Shown here: positions 45,423 through 54,611 of the stretch, piece by piece
Position numbering within the stretch: position 1 is the stretch's first letter
Layout of the letters: each line of letters begins with the position of its first letter
Source of the DNA: G963677445 sp963678275
Lineage (GTDB): Bacteria > Bacteroidota > Ignavibacteria > Ignavibacteriales > Melioribacteraceae
Length of the DNA: 64,000 bases
Assembly: GCA_963678275.1 (NCBI GenBank)
Contig: OY782765.1
Coordinates: forward strand, 6,200,001 to 6,264,000
Direction: 5' to 3'
The notes under the pieces: model-generated
Databases searched by the model: none
What the model saw: the letters and a program-made list of their open reading frames with translations, nothing else
Told to the model about the DNA's origin: nothing
Made by a program: the position numbers and the translations under genes

Positions 45423-47087
45423 ATGAGGAAATTTTATGTATTCTTTTTAATTCTTGCTTTATCCGCATCATTATTTGCAGGGTCCGACGCGACCATTCTT
45501 GATGATGTTCTTTATATTCCTTATGCCAGCGAATCACCCACGATTGATGGTGAGCTTGACGGCGTCTGGCTTCTTTCAACTTCTACCCCGATGCTGCTTT
45601 TTGAAGGGGCTCCCGAGGATACCATAGGTATTTTTGATGATCATTTTGCCGCTTACCGCGCTATGTGGGATGATGATTATTTTTACGTTTTTGTTGAAAT
45701 TGTCGACCAGGAAATCAATACTTCAATTCCTGCAGAACCATGGAATAATGACTGTATCGAGATTTTCTTCGACGGCGGCAACGAAAAAGCAACATCTTAT
45801 GATAATAATGACGTCCAGTGGAGATGGGTATATGGCGATGTTCCCGGTGATACAAATAATATCGGCAACGGACCTGGCGACTGGTCATTTCTTGAAACAG
45901 AATCAGGATTCAATTTTGAGCTGAGAATTTCCCAGGAAGAATTGGAAATTACTGACAGTACCGGCACTTATCAATTGTTTGAACTGGTTTATGATCATGA
46001 AATCGGTTTTGAAATATCCAACGCCGATAATGACGGTGGCGTACGTGAAGATGTATTTCACTGGTGGACAACAGATGGAAATACCTGGCAGGACGCTTCT
46101 CTTTTCGGTACAGCTCTGTTGAGCAGAAAAGAAGTAGACGAAGTACTGAAAATTTTCCAAACCGATTCCGAACCTGATATCGACGGTATCATGGATGATG
46201 GCGAAGGCTGGGAATACGCCGATGAAAACAGTCTTACCCGTATGGAAGGTGAAGTGCTTCCCGATACCATATATGACAACTGGAAAGACCATCTGGCAAG
46301 TTTCTGGACTTTATGGGATGAGGATAATTTTTATGTTTACGTAAAAGTTATTGATGAAGAAATTAATACTTCACTTCCCGCGGAACCCTGGAATAACGAC
46401 TGCGTAGAAATATTTTTCGACGGCGGCAATGAAAAAGCCACTTCATACGATGAAAATGATATCCAGTGGAGATGGGTATATGGCGACGTTCCCGGCGATA
46501 CAAACAACATCGGAAACGGTCCCGGAGTCTATGCCTGGGAAGAAACAGAACTTGGATGGGATTTTGAGCTGAAAATCCCTTCGGATGATCTGGTTGTAAC
46601 AGACAGTAATGGTACTACTGTTTTATTTGATCTTCTTCTTGATGAAGAGCTTGGTTTTGAAATTTCCAATGCCGATAATGATGGCGGCGCGAGAGAAGAC
46701 GTAAGACACTGGTGGACTACAGATGGAAACACATGGCAGGATGCTTCATTATTTGGTACCGCGATCTTTTTCGCAAATCCTGATACTAAAATTGAAGACA
46801 ATAAAGTTGATGATGTTATTCCTTCGGAATACAACCTGAGTCAGAACTATCCGAATCCGTTCAACCCGACAACAAAAATTGATTTCTCAGTTCCGCAGCG
46901 TTCAGCCGTATCATTAAGAGTATATGATATCATTGGCCGTGAAGTGGCGGTTCTGGTAAATGAAGTCGCGGAAGCCGGCAATTATTCAATTGATTTTGAC
47001 GCCTCACAACTCAGCAGCGGTGTTTATTTCTATAAACTCAGCGCTGGTCCTTCAGTTCTTGTCAGAAAAATGATGCTTCTCAAATAA
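45423..47087 (+). CDS. T9SS cargo with two CBM9-like carbohydrate-binding domains
   Basis: 554 aa from the ATG at 45423, preceded by TTGAGGAG; the in-frame TTG at 45408 is part of that ribosome site. The signal peptide ends S-L-F-A-G. Two tandem CBM9-like domains (about 30-245 and 250-455) share long identical stretches such as A-E-P-W-N-N-D-C-x-E-I-F-F-D-G-G-N-E-K-A-T-S-Y-D and W-R-W-V-Y-G-D-V-P-G-D-T-N-N-I. The last 80 residues are a T9SS sorting domain beginning N-Y-P-N-P-F-N-P-T-T and ending K-M-M-L-L-K. No catalytic domain. Likely a cell-surface glycan capture protein of the locus. A terminator follows. Confidence 0.9.
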   Translation: MRKFYVFFLILALSASLFAGSDATILDDVLYIPYASESPTIDGELDGVWLLSTSTPMLLFEGAPEDTIGIFDDHFAAYRAMWDDDYFYVFVEIVDQEINTSIPAEPWNNDCIEIFFDGGNEKATSYDNNDVQWRWVYGDVPGDTNNIGNGPGDWSFLETESGFNFELRISQEELEITDSTGTYQLFELVYDHEIGFEISNADNDGGVREDVFHWWTTDGNTWQDASLFGTALLSRKEVDEVLKIFQTDSEPDIDGIMDDGEGWEYADENSLTRMEGEVLPDTIYDNWKDHLASFWTLWDEDNFYVYVKVIDEEINTSLPAEPWNNDCVEIFFDGGNEKATSYDENDIQWRWVYGDVPGDTNNIGNGPGVYAWEETELGWDFELKIPSDDLVVTDSNGTTVLFDLLLDEELGFEISNADNDGGAREDVRHWWTTDGNTWQDASLFGTAIFFANPDTKIEDNKVDDVIPSEYNLSQNYPNPFNPTTKIDFSVPQRSAVSLRVYDIIGREVAVLVNEVAEAGNYSIDFDASQLSSGVYFYKLSAGPSVLVRKMMLLK

Positions 47088-47101
47088 CAATTTGTTTTAC
47101 A

Positions 47102-47131
47102 GGGCGCCGTTATTGCCAGGCGCCCTTTTTT
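47102..47131 (+). terminator. Rho-independent terminator inside the glycan locus
   Basis: GGGCGCC (47102-47108) pairs perfectly with GGCGCCC (47119-47125) around a 10-nt loop and is followed by six T residues. It sits 14 nt after the CBM9 gene and separates the uptake genes from the enzyme genes. Confidence 0.88.
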
Positions 47132-47227
47132 ATTTACTGTTCTTCAATTTATTTTTGTTTCCCGGGTTGTTTTGTTCAAACTCATTTCTTACTGATTTCT
47201 ATCCCCTCAATAAAAAAATATGATAAA

Positions 47228-49003
47228 ATGAAAAAAACCGCACTAATATTGTTAATAATATCATTTTCAGTTTCTGCCCAGTATCAATTAACCTGTGAAT
47301 ATCTTATCAATCCTGAGATGATTATCGGTCATGCCGATAGCTGCGCGAAATTCTGGCTGCCGACTTATGATCAGGAATATGGAGGATTTTATGAAAATGT
47401 TTCGCGCGAGGGAACGGTAACAGGCGATACGAAAACAATGCTCGGACAGACAAGGACCGCTTATGGCATGGCAAGGGCATTTATGCTCACCGGCGATACA
47501 ACATACCTTGACTATGGAAGAGGCGCGCTCGATTTTATGTATCAGCACGCCTGGGATCATACGAATGAAGGATGGTTTAATGAATTAAACAGGGATGGTT
47601 CACTGCAGCCGGGAGGGGACCATAATGACGACAAATGGTCATTTATGCAGAATTACGCTCTTCTTGGAATCGGGGCAATGTATGAAGCTACAAGAGGGAC
47701 TACAGATAAAGATTTTCTTTTCATGGGAAGAAACGCTGTTGATGAACATCTTTGGGATTCGCGACCTGGTTACGAAGGGTATTATAATGAAGGAGGAATT
47801 GACTGGAGCGATCCTCACGATAAAGGTTTTACACCGACAATGGATGGAATCACCACCCATTTGTTATATATGTACCTCTTAACAAAAGAAGAAAGTTATA
47901 AAGAGAGATTGTTAAAAGTCGCTGATAATATAATCGATTATCTCTGGCCCTCCATGTCTCTCTTTAATTATGGTTATCCGGAATCATACGACAGCGACTG
48001 GAACCCGAATACAAGCGACACTTATGTTTTTACGGGACACATGCTGAAATCGGCATGGTGCGCCGCGAGGGCATGGATGACAGACCATAAAAACGAATAT
48101 GTCGATTTTTCAACTGAAATACTTGAAGAGGTTCTCGAGAAGGGATACGATAATACCTACGGAGGGAATTACGCGAATTTTAACGGCGCTACCGGTTCTA
48201 TGTATGGCACAGACAAGGAATGGTGGCAGCTTGAGCAGGGGTTTACCTCTTCAATAATGAACTATTATATTACAGGGGATGAAAGATGGATAGAATTCGC
48301 CGACAGAACCCTGAAATTTTATATGGATAATATGGTGGACAGGGAATATGGAGAAGTGTACACTTCCACATCCCGTGCGGGAAACGCTTCAGATAACCGG
48401 AAAGCTCACTACTGGAAAGCGGGATATCATTCCATCGAACTGGCTTATTATGTCTATCTTTACGGAAATCTCTATATTCATGAAAATCCGGTAAATCTTT
48501 ATTATCATATCGATAAAACTGATTCGAACAAAACTTTATCCCTTTATCCTCTCGCGATAGAGGATGAAAAACTGGAGATCAAATCTGTAACTCTTGATGG
48601 TGATCCTTATACAGACTTCAACTCCGCGGGCAGGAAGCTGAATATTCCCGCCGGAACGGGTGGAATATTCAAAGTTACATTTGGCAGGGCTGTAATATCA
48701 TCTGTCGCCGGCAGAGATATACCTTCCGATTTTAAAATCCATCAGAATTATCCCAATCCTTTCAATCCGTCAACAACCATAAGAATTGATATTACTAAGC
48801 CGGCTATTGTCAGAGTGGATGTTTATGATATCAATGGAGAAAAGATGAGAACACTTATGAATGGCAGAGTGGACCAGGGAATTCACTACGCGGAATGGGA
48901 TGGCCGAAATGATCAGAATCTGCCCGCTTCTTCCGGAGTATATTTATTCAGGTGCACAGTTGACGGCGTCAGTGTGAACAAAAAAGGAATTATGTTAAAA
49001 TAG
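47228..49003 (+). CDS. Secreted AGE-family sugar epimerase/isomerase with T9SS tail
   Basis: 591 aa. The signal peptide ends V-S-A-Q. Residues about 25-420 form an (alpha/alpha)6 barrel of the N-acylglucosamine/cellobiose 2-epimerase family: W-L-P-T-Y-D-Q-E-Y-G-G-F-Y (about 40-52), K-T-M-L-G-Q-T-R-T-A-Y-G (about 68-79), K-E-W-W-Q-L-E-Q-G-F near 337-346, and H-Y-W-K-A-G-Y-H-S near 392-400 (expected catalytic His). A small beta domain and a T9SS sorting domain (N-Y-P-N-P-F-N-P-S-T, about 510-591) follow. Characterised AGE enzymes are cytosolic; export of one is unusual. Cellobiose or mannobiose epimerisation fits the GH5 and GH94 neighbours, but substrate is unproven. Gap to the GH5 gene: 10 nt. 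Confidence 0.85.
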   Translation: MKKTALILLIISFSVSAQYQLTCEYLINPEMIIGHADSCAKFWLPTYDQEYGGFYENVSREGTVTGDTKTMLGQTRTAYGMARAFMLTGDTTYLDYGRGALDFMYQHAWDHTNEGWFNELNRDGSLQPGGDHNDDKWSFMQNYALLGIGAMYEATRGTTDKDFLFMGRNAVDEHLWDSRPGYEGYYNEGGIDWSDPHDKGFTPTMDGITTHLLYMYLLTKEESYKERLLKVADNIIDYLWPSMSLFNYGYPESYDSDWNPNTSDTYVFTGHMLKSAWCAARAWMTDHKNEYVDFSTEILEEVLEKGYDNTYGGNYANFNGATGSMYGTDKEWWQLEQGFTSSIMNYYITGDERWIEFADRTLKFYMDNMVDREYGEVYTSTSRAGNASDNRKAHYWKAGYHSIELAYYVYLYGNLYIHENPVNLYYHIDKTDSNKTLSLYPLAIEDEKLEIKSVTLDGDPYTDFNSAGRKLNIPAGTGGIFKVTFGRAVISSVAGRDIPSDFKIHQNYPNPFNPSTTIRIDITKPAIVRVDVYDINGEKMRTLMNGRVDQGIHYAEWDGRNDQNLPASSGVYLFRCTVDGVSVNKKGIMLK

Positions 49004-49013
49004 GAAAATAGAA

Positions 49014-50054
49014 ATGATAAAAATTATTACCGGCTACATTTTATTGGTTTTTATGGCGGCATCCGCCGCAATAATTTTCGCGGGGTGTGAGGAAAATGGG
49101 GAAACAAAAATCGAGGGGAAAAAAACTGTGGTGGATCAGATAGGTAAACTGTCGGTATCCGAAGGCCAACTGGTCGGGGAGAACGGAAAAGAAATATCAT
49201 TACGGGGTATGAGTTTGTTCTGGAGCCAGATCAAGGGCAAATATTATAATTATGACTGCGTAAAATGGCTCAGGGATAACTGGTATTGCACAGTTGTAAG
49301 GGCGGCTATGGGAATAGAAACGGCAGATGGAATAGAAGGTTACCTCGTTAATAAAGAAACAGAAAAAGAGAAAATTTTTAATGTCATAGAGGCGGCGATT
49401 GATCTTGGCATTTATGTTATCGTTGACTGGCATGATCATCACGCGCATGATAACGCTGATGAAGCGGAAGCCTTTTTTAAAGAGGTGGCGGCTCTCTATG
49501 GTGATAAACCGAATATAATATATGAGATTTATAATGAGCCAATGCAGATTTCATGGACTGAAACAGTAAGGCCATATTCACAAAGAATAATTGAAACAAT
49601 AAGGGCTGTTGATCCTGATAATGTAATTATAGTCGGGACAACCACATGGTCGCAGGATGTTGATCAGGCCGCGGCAAATCCGCTGGAGGGAACGAACCTG
49701 GTTTATTCGCTTCATTTTTACGCGTCGAGCCACAAACAGGAACTCAGGAATAAAGCAGAGACAGCAATTCAACTCGGAGCGCCCCTTTTTGTGAGTGAGT
49801 TTGGTGTTTGTGAATATACAGGTAATGGTATAATAGATACTGATGAAAATGATAAATGGTTTGAGTTTATGGAGCAAAATAATATCAGCTGGTGCAACTG
49901 GTCTGTCGGGGATAAGAATGAATCATCGGCGGCGCTGGTTCCGGGAGCCTCAGCCGAAGGAGGATGGGAGGCTGCCGATCTGACTCAATCGGGGCTGATG
50001 CTCAAACAAAAGTTGAGAATGCTGAATAAAGAGTATTTTGAAAGCTCTGAATAA
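49014..50054 (+). CDS. GH5 endo-beta-glucanase-like lipoprotein
   Basis: 346 aa. Lipobox I-I-F-A-G-C gives a lipidated Cys25, so it should be membrane anchored. The TIM barrel (about 45-335) starts with G-K-E-I-S-L-R-G-M-S-L-F-W-S. It has V-I-V-D-W-H-D-H-H-A-H near 137-147, the acid/base Glu175 in I-Y-E-I-Y-N-E-P, H-F-Y-A near 235-238, the nucleophile Glu262 in V-S-E-F-G, and W-C-N-W-S-V near 292-297. This fits subfamily GH5_2 (cellulase/endoglucanase). It would cut cello-oligosaccharides or beta-glucan for the AGE enzyme and the GH94 phosphorylase encoded on either side. Confidence 0.92.
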   Translation: MIKIITGYILLVFMAASAAIIFAGCEENGETKIEGKKTVVDQIGKLSVSEGQLVGENGKEISLRGMSLFWSQIKGKYYNYDCVKWLRDNWYCTVVRAAMGIETADGIEGYLVNKETEKEKIFNVIEAAIDLGIYVIVDWHDHHAHDNADEAEAFFKEVAALYGDKPNIIYEIYNEPMQISWTETVRPYSQRIIETIRAVDPDNVIIVGTTTWSQDVDQAAANPLEGTNLVYSLHFYASSHKQELRNKAETAIQLGAPLFVSEFGVCEYTGNGIIDTDENDKWFEFMEQNNISWCNWSVGDKNESSAALVPGASAEGGWEAADLTQSGLMLKQKLRMLNKEYFESSE

Positions 50055-50092
50055 ACCTGAAAGCTGAATAATATATAAATTACGGAGAATAA

Positions 50093-52531
50093 ATGAGTTA
50101 CGGAAAGTTTGACGACTCAAAAAGAGAGTATGTGATTAAAAAACCTGATACCCCTCTGCCCTGGATAAATTACCTGGGCACAGATAATTTTTATGGTATA
50201 GTTTCCAATACAGGTGGAGGATATTGTTTTTACCAGGACGCGAAACTGCGGCGGCTGACAAGATACCGTTATAACAATATTCCCATGGACAGCAATGGCC
50301 GTTATATTTACATAAAGGATGGAGAAACTGTCTGGAATCCCATGTGGAAGCCGATGAAGGTTGATCTGGATGAATATGAATGCCGGCATGGCATGGGTTA
50401 TAGCATAATTAAAGGAATAAAGAACAAACTTGAGGCTGAAGTAACTTATTTTGTACCCAAAGAGAGTTCTAACGAAATATGGAAATTAACGCTGAAGAAC
50501 AGATCAAATGAAGTAAAAAATATAAGATTATGGAGTTTTGTGGAATGGTGTCTCTGGGACGCGCAGGATGATATGACCAATTTCCAGAGGAATTATAACA
50601 CCGGCGAAGTTGAGGTGGAGGATGGAGTAATTTTCCACAAAACCGAATACCGGGAAAGAAGAAATCATTACGCTTACTTCGCCTGCAGCAAAGATATATC
50701 AGGTTTTGACACTTCGAGAGACGCTTTTATCGGAGTTCATAACGGACTGGACGCTCCTGATGCGGTAATAAATGGAGAATGTACCGGAAGCATCGCGCAT
50801 GGTTGGCTTCCTGTAGGTTCTCACCAGGTGGATGTAACTCTTCAGCCGGGAGAACAGGAAACAATTATTTTCCTTCTCGGGTATGCCGAAAATCCCCCTG
50901 AAGAAAAATTCCGCTTTGACAGCAGGGTGAATAAAAAAGAATTTTATGATGTATACAGGAAATATTCCTCCGTCAGCGCCGTGGACGCCGCTTTCGGGGA
51001 ATTACAAAAATACTGGACCGGGCTGCTTTCAAATTACCAGGTTGATTCACCCGATGAGATTATAAACAGAATGGCTAACATCTGGAACCAGTACCAGTGT
51101 ATGGTAACATTTAATATGTCCCGCTCGGCTTCACTTTACGAATCGGGAATTGGCCGGGGAATGGGTTACAGGGACAGCAACCAGGACCTGCTTGGTTTTG
51201 TGCATATAATACCGGCCAGAGCCCGCCAGCGGATTCTTGATATCGCCTCCACCCAGCTTTCGGACGGAACATGTTTTCACCAGTATCAGCCCCTTACAAA
51301 AAAAGGCAATGCCGATGTCGGAGGGGGATTTAACGATGATCCTCTCTGGCTGCTTTTATCAACCGCGGCTTATATTAAAGAAACCGGCGATATCTCTATA
51401 TTGCATGAAAAAACAGGTTATGCCGACCGGCCCGATTCAGACGCGACTCTAATGGATCATCTTGGTGTATCAATTCAGTATACTTTGAATAACAGGGGCA
51501 GTCACGGCCTTCCACTGATTGGTCATGCCGACTGGAATGACTGCCTGAATCTCAATTGTTTTTCTTCGGAGCCGGGGGAAAGTTTCCAGCTCGCCGGACA
51601 TATAGAAAATGACCGTGTAGCGGAATCAGTGATGATTGCCGGACTTTTTTGCGCCGCGTGTGATGAAATGTCAGGAATTATGCAGTATACAGGCAACCCG
51701 GAAGCCGCCGCCGATTATAAGAAAAAAGCTGACGAAATGAGAGAGGTGATAATAAGGCATGGATGGGATGGAAAATGGTTTCTCCGCGCCTACGATTCTT
51801 ATGGGAACAAACTTGGCTCGGATGAAAATGAGGAAGGTAAAATATTTATAGAAAGCCAGGGATGGGCTGTTTTAGGGAGAGCCGGGCTGGAAAATGGCTA
51901 TGCCGAAAAAGCCCTGAACAGCGTTGCCGAATATCTTGCCACAGATAACGGCATTGTTCTTCAGCAGCCCGCATTTTCGCAATATCATCTTCACCTGGGT
52001 GAAATCAGCTCTTATCCTCCCGGTTATAAAGAAAACGCAGGAATTTTTACCCATAACAATACCTGGATCCAGATTGCCGAAACGATGCTTGGCAGAGGTG
52101 ACAGGGCAATGCGGTATTATAAGAGTGTCTGCCCCCCGACCAAAGAGGAACAGATTGACATTTTCCGTTCGGAACCTTATGTTTACAACCAGATGACAGC
52201 CGGTCCTGACGCGGCCACTCCCGGTGAAGGGAAAAATTCATGGCTTACAGGCACCGCGGCTTATTCTTTTGTAGCTCTGTCGCAGCATATTCTGGGAATA
52301 AAACCAGATTTTGACGGGCTTATCATTGATCCCTGCATTCCGCCGGACTGGAAGGAATTTAAGGCAACAAGGAAATTCAGGGGTTCGGTTTATCACATAA
52401 CGGTGGTCAGCCGGAATCCGGTTTCAAAAGGTGTCAGTATGATGAAAGTTGACGGAAAACAAATTCAGGGCAATAAAGCTCCTGTTTTTGAAGATAACGG
52501 TGAACATACAGTCTACGTTGAATTAGGATGA
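50093..52531 (+). CDS. GH94 cellobiose phosphorylase
   Basis: 812 aa, no signal peptide, matching the usual length of cellobiose phosphorylases (about 810). N-terminal beta-sandwich about 1-270, helical linker, then (alpha/alpha)6 barrel. Conserved blocks include R-Y-R-Y-N-N-I-P-M-D, W-N-P-M-W-K-P near 83-89, G-Y-R-D-S-N-Q-D-L near 360-368, and G-H-A-D-W-N-D-C-L-N, whose Asp483 is at the position of the catalytic acid in GH94. E-G-K-N-S-W-L-T-G-T-A follows near 713-723. It phosphorolyses cellobiose to glucose-1-phosphate and glucose in the cytosol, conserving energy. TACGGAG precedes the ATG; 38 nt after GH5, same unit. Cellodextrin or other beta-glucoside phosphorylase activity is possible, but cellobiose fits best. 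Confidence 0.93.
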   Translation: MSYGKFDDSKREYVIKKPDTPLPWINYLGTDNFYGIVSNTGGGYCFYQDAKLRRLTRYRYNNIPMDSNGRYIYIKDGETVWNPMWKPMKVDLDEYECRHGMGYSIIKGIKNKLEAEVTYFVPKESSNEIWKLTLKNRSNEVKNIRLWSFVEWCLWDAQDDMTNFQRNYNTGEVEVEDGVIFHKTEYRERRNHYAYFACSKDISGFDTSRDAFIGVHNGLDAPDAVINGECTGSIAHGWLPVGSHQVDVTLQPGEQETIIFLLGYAENPPEEKFRFDSRVNKKEFYDVYRKYSSVSAVDAAFGELQKYWTGLLSNYQVDSPDEIINRMANIWNQYQCMVTFNMSRSASLYESGIGRGMGYRDSNQDLLGFVHIIPARARQRILDIASTQLSDGTCFHQYQPLTKKGNADVGGGFNDDPLWLLLSTAAYIKETGDISILHEKTGYADRPDSDATLMDHLGVSIQYTLNNRGSHGLPLIGHADWNDCLNLNCFSSEPGESFQLAGHIENDRVAESVMIAGLFCAACDEMSGIMQYTGNPEAAADYKKKADEMREVIIRHGWDGKWFLRAYDSYGNKLGSDENEEGKIFIESQGWAVLGRAGLENGYAEKALNSVAEYLATDNGIVLQQPAFSQYHLHLGEISSYPPGYKENAGIFTHNNTWIQIAETMLGRGDRAMRYYKSVCPPTKEEQIDIFRSEPYVYNQMTAGPDAATPGEGKNSWLTGTAAYSFVALSQHILGIKPDFDGLIIDPCIPPDWKEFKATRKFRGSVYHITVVSRNPVSKGVSMMKVDGKQIQGNKAPVFEDNGEHTVYVELG

Positions 52532-52570
52532 TGTAGCAAATAAAGATTATAGTTGACAATAAGTTTAACC

Positions 52571-52610
52571 CCACCCTAAATCCCTCTCCTTATCAAGGGG
52601 AGGGACTTTA
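52571..52610. repeat. Short palindromic intergenic repeat
   Basis: CCACCCTAAATCCCTCTCC and GGGGAGGGACTTT form a hairpin (arms 52582-52589 and 52597-52604, one mismatch). The same text type is inside the element at 20118-20303 and is a widespread intergenic palindrome. It may attenuate transcription between GH94 and the SGNH gene. Confidence 0.5.
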
Positions 52611-52631
52611 GAATAAGATCAGGATAAAAAG

Positions 52632-54533
52632 ATGAAAAAGGAGAACAGGGAAGATAATAATCAGATGTCAGCGGGACGTAAAAAGGTATTCTGGATTATT
52701 CTGGCGCTTATTCCGCTGCTTTTCTTTATTGTTTTCGAGATTTTTCTCCAGGTTATTGATTATGGCGGAAACCAGAATCTATTTATCGAAGGACCGAAAG
52801 GTTTTGAAAAATTTCTGCAGCTTAATCCTTCGGTGGCCGAAAGATATTTTTATAATGAAGCTACTGTCCCGACTCCTCCCATTCAACTGATGTACAGGGA
52901 AAAACCGGAAAACTGCCAGAGAATATTTGTCTTCGGAGGTTCCAGCGCCGCCGGTTTTCCATATACCAATAACGTCTCATTCCCCTCAGCTCTTCAACGA
53001 ATGTTAACAGCCGCGTGGCCCGGAAAAGAATTTGAGGTAATAAATATATCAATGTCGGCTATCAATAGTTATACCTGGCTTGACCTTGTGGATGAAGCCC
53101 TTGAAATGTCACCCGATGTGATCCTGTTATACGCCGGGCATAATGAATATTACGGCGCCCTGGGTGTAGGTTCAGTGCAGACACTTGGCAATTCAGGATG
53201 GATTATAAGGGCCTATCTGAATCTTCAGTCGGTCAGGATTATAAGATTGCTGAGAGATGTTATCGGCTGGGGAAAAGGGCTGATCGCGGGAGCTGTCGGC
53301 GGCGATAGTGAAGAAACAGGAACCGAAACGCTTATGACGCGTATTGTTTCCGAAACTTCAATACCTTACAAATCGGAACTTTATGAAGCAGGTAAAGAAC
53401 AGTTTGATGAAAATCTCAAACTTTTTATTCAGCGGATTAAAGATGAAGGGATCACGCTGATTCCCGGAACACTGGTTTCAAATCTTTCAGGTCAGAAACC
53501 ATTTGAATCGCCTGAAGAGGAAGGCTGTGAATCGGCTGCGGCCTGTTTTGAAAAGGCAATAGCAGTTGAAGATTCGGGCGATTATAAGAAAGCCAAAGAA
53601 TATTATATTAAAGCAAAAGACCTTGACGGACTGCGGTTCAGAGCCCCTTCCGAATTTAATGATATCATCAGAAGCGCGGTAATTCATAACAGTCTTCCAC
53701 TGGCTGAGGTGGAGGAGATTTTTGAAAATAACTCTCAAAACGGAATTCCCGGAAATGATCTGCTGCTCGAACATCTGCATCCAAATATTGAGGGGTACCA
53801 GCTTATCGCGGAGGCCTATTTTAACGCGCTGGCAAAAATATATGATAAAAATTTGGGCAGGCGCGCGGAAAATTGGAGTCAGTCTACCAAAATAGCCTCA
53901 ATAAGCGGCATTACAGACCTGGACAGCGTTTACGCCTCCATTGTTATCAGGCGGTTAAAATCGGGCTGGCCTTTTCAGCCGAAGGAAAAACCCAACCGTT
54001 TTTTTGATTTCTTCAAACCGGTCGGTGAGTTGGAAGAATTGTCTCTGAAAATACTTACGACAACCAACTTTAATCTTGAAGCGGCACATATGGAGCTGGG
54101 GAAAAAATATGAGAATGAGGGGAAACTCAGCGAGGCCTTTAAAGAATATTTCAGTCTGATCGCGTCAATTCCTCATGAACCTGAGTTTTATGAGAGCGCG
54201 GCGCGGGTTGCCCTGAAAATGAAAAATGACGATGTCGCGATGCGGCTCCTCGAATCATCACTTAAATATAAAGCTTCATGGTATGCTGTAAAATGGGTGG
54301 GATTGCTTGCCCTGAAAAAAAAGGACTACAAAACAGCGATCGCCTATTTGAGAAATGCCGATCAGAAAGATGAGCAGGTATTGTTTAACCTTTCCAGGGC
54401 TTATTACTCAACAGGAGATAATGAGAAGGGAGAGGAAAAGTACAATCAGCTTATTAGTTTTTTCCCAAATACAAAATACCGGAAAGCGCTTGAGAGGATT
54501 AAGAAAAGGGCATTAACAAGGAAAGGGCATTGA
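52632..54533 (+). CDS. Membrane-anchored SGNH hydrolase with C-terminal TPR region
   Basis: 633 aa. Basic N-terminus and one TM helix (about 18-42). The SGNH/GDSL esterase domain spans about 95-400: block I F-G-G-S-S-A-A-G-F (nucleophile Ser near 101), block III G-H-N-E-Y-Y-G (Asn near 171), and block V L-L-E-H-L-H-P-N-I-E-G-Y (catalytic His near 382). A TPR-like segment (E-K-A-I-A-V-E-D-S-G-D-Y-K-K-A-K-E-Y-Y) is inserted near 305-330 and more TPRs fill about 480-630. Such proteins act on acyl or acetyl esters, often of glycans. It could remove acetyl groups from imported or envelope sugars; the link to the glycan locus rests on adjacency (100-nt gap, with a palindromic repeat). Confidence 0.85.
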   Translation: MKKENREDNNQMSAGRKKVFWIILALIPLLFFIVFEIFLQVIDYGGNQNLFIEGPKGFEKFLQLNPSVAERYFYNEATVPTPPIQLMYREKPENCQRIFVFGGSSAAGFPYTNNVSFPSALQRMLTAAWPGKEFEVINISMSAINSYTWLDLVDEALEMSPDVILLYAGHNEYYGALGVGSVQTLGNSGWIIRAYLNLQSVRIIRLLRDVIGWGKGLIAGAVGGDSEETGTETLMTRIVSETSIPYKSELYEAGKEQFDENLKLFIQRIKDEGITLIPGTLVSNLSGQKPFESPEEEGCESAAACFEKAIAVEDSGDYKKAKEYYIKAKDLDGLRFRAPSEFNDIIRSAVIHNSLPLAEVEEIFENNSQNGIPGNDLLLEHLHPNIEGYQLIAEAYFNALAKIYDKNLGRRAENWSQSTKIASISGITDLDSVYASIVIRRLKSGWPFQPKEKPNRFFDFFKPVGELEELSLKILTTTNFNLEAAHMELGKKYENEGKLSEAFKEYFSLIASIPHEPEFYESAARVALKMKNDDVAMRLLESSLKYKASWYAVKWVGLLALKKKDYKTAIAYLRNADQKDEQVLFNLSRAYYSTGDNEKGEEKYNQLISFFPNTKYRKALERIKKRALTRKGH

Positions 54534-54611
54534 TTTTTACAAAATCGAAATTTTCACTTCAGAACTTCTGATCCCGGTTATAAAAAACAATAACTTACAT
54601 GGATTCATTCG

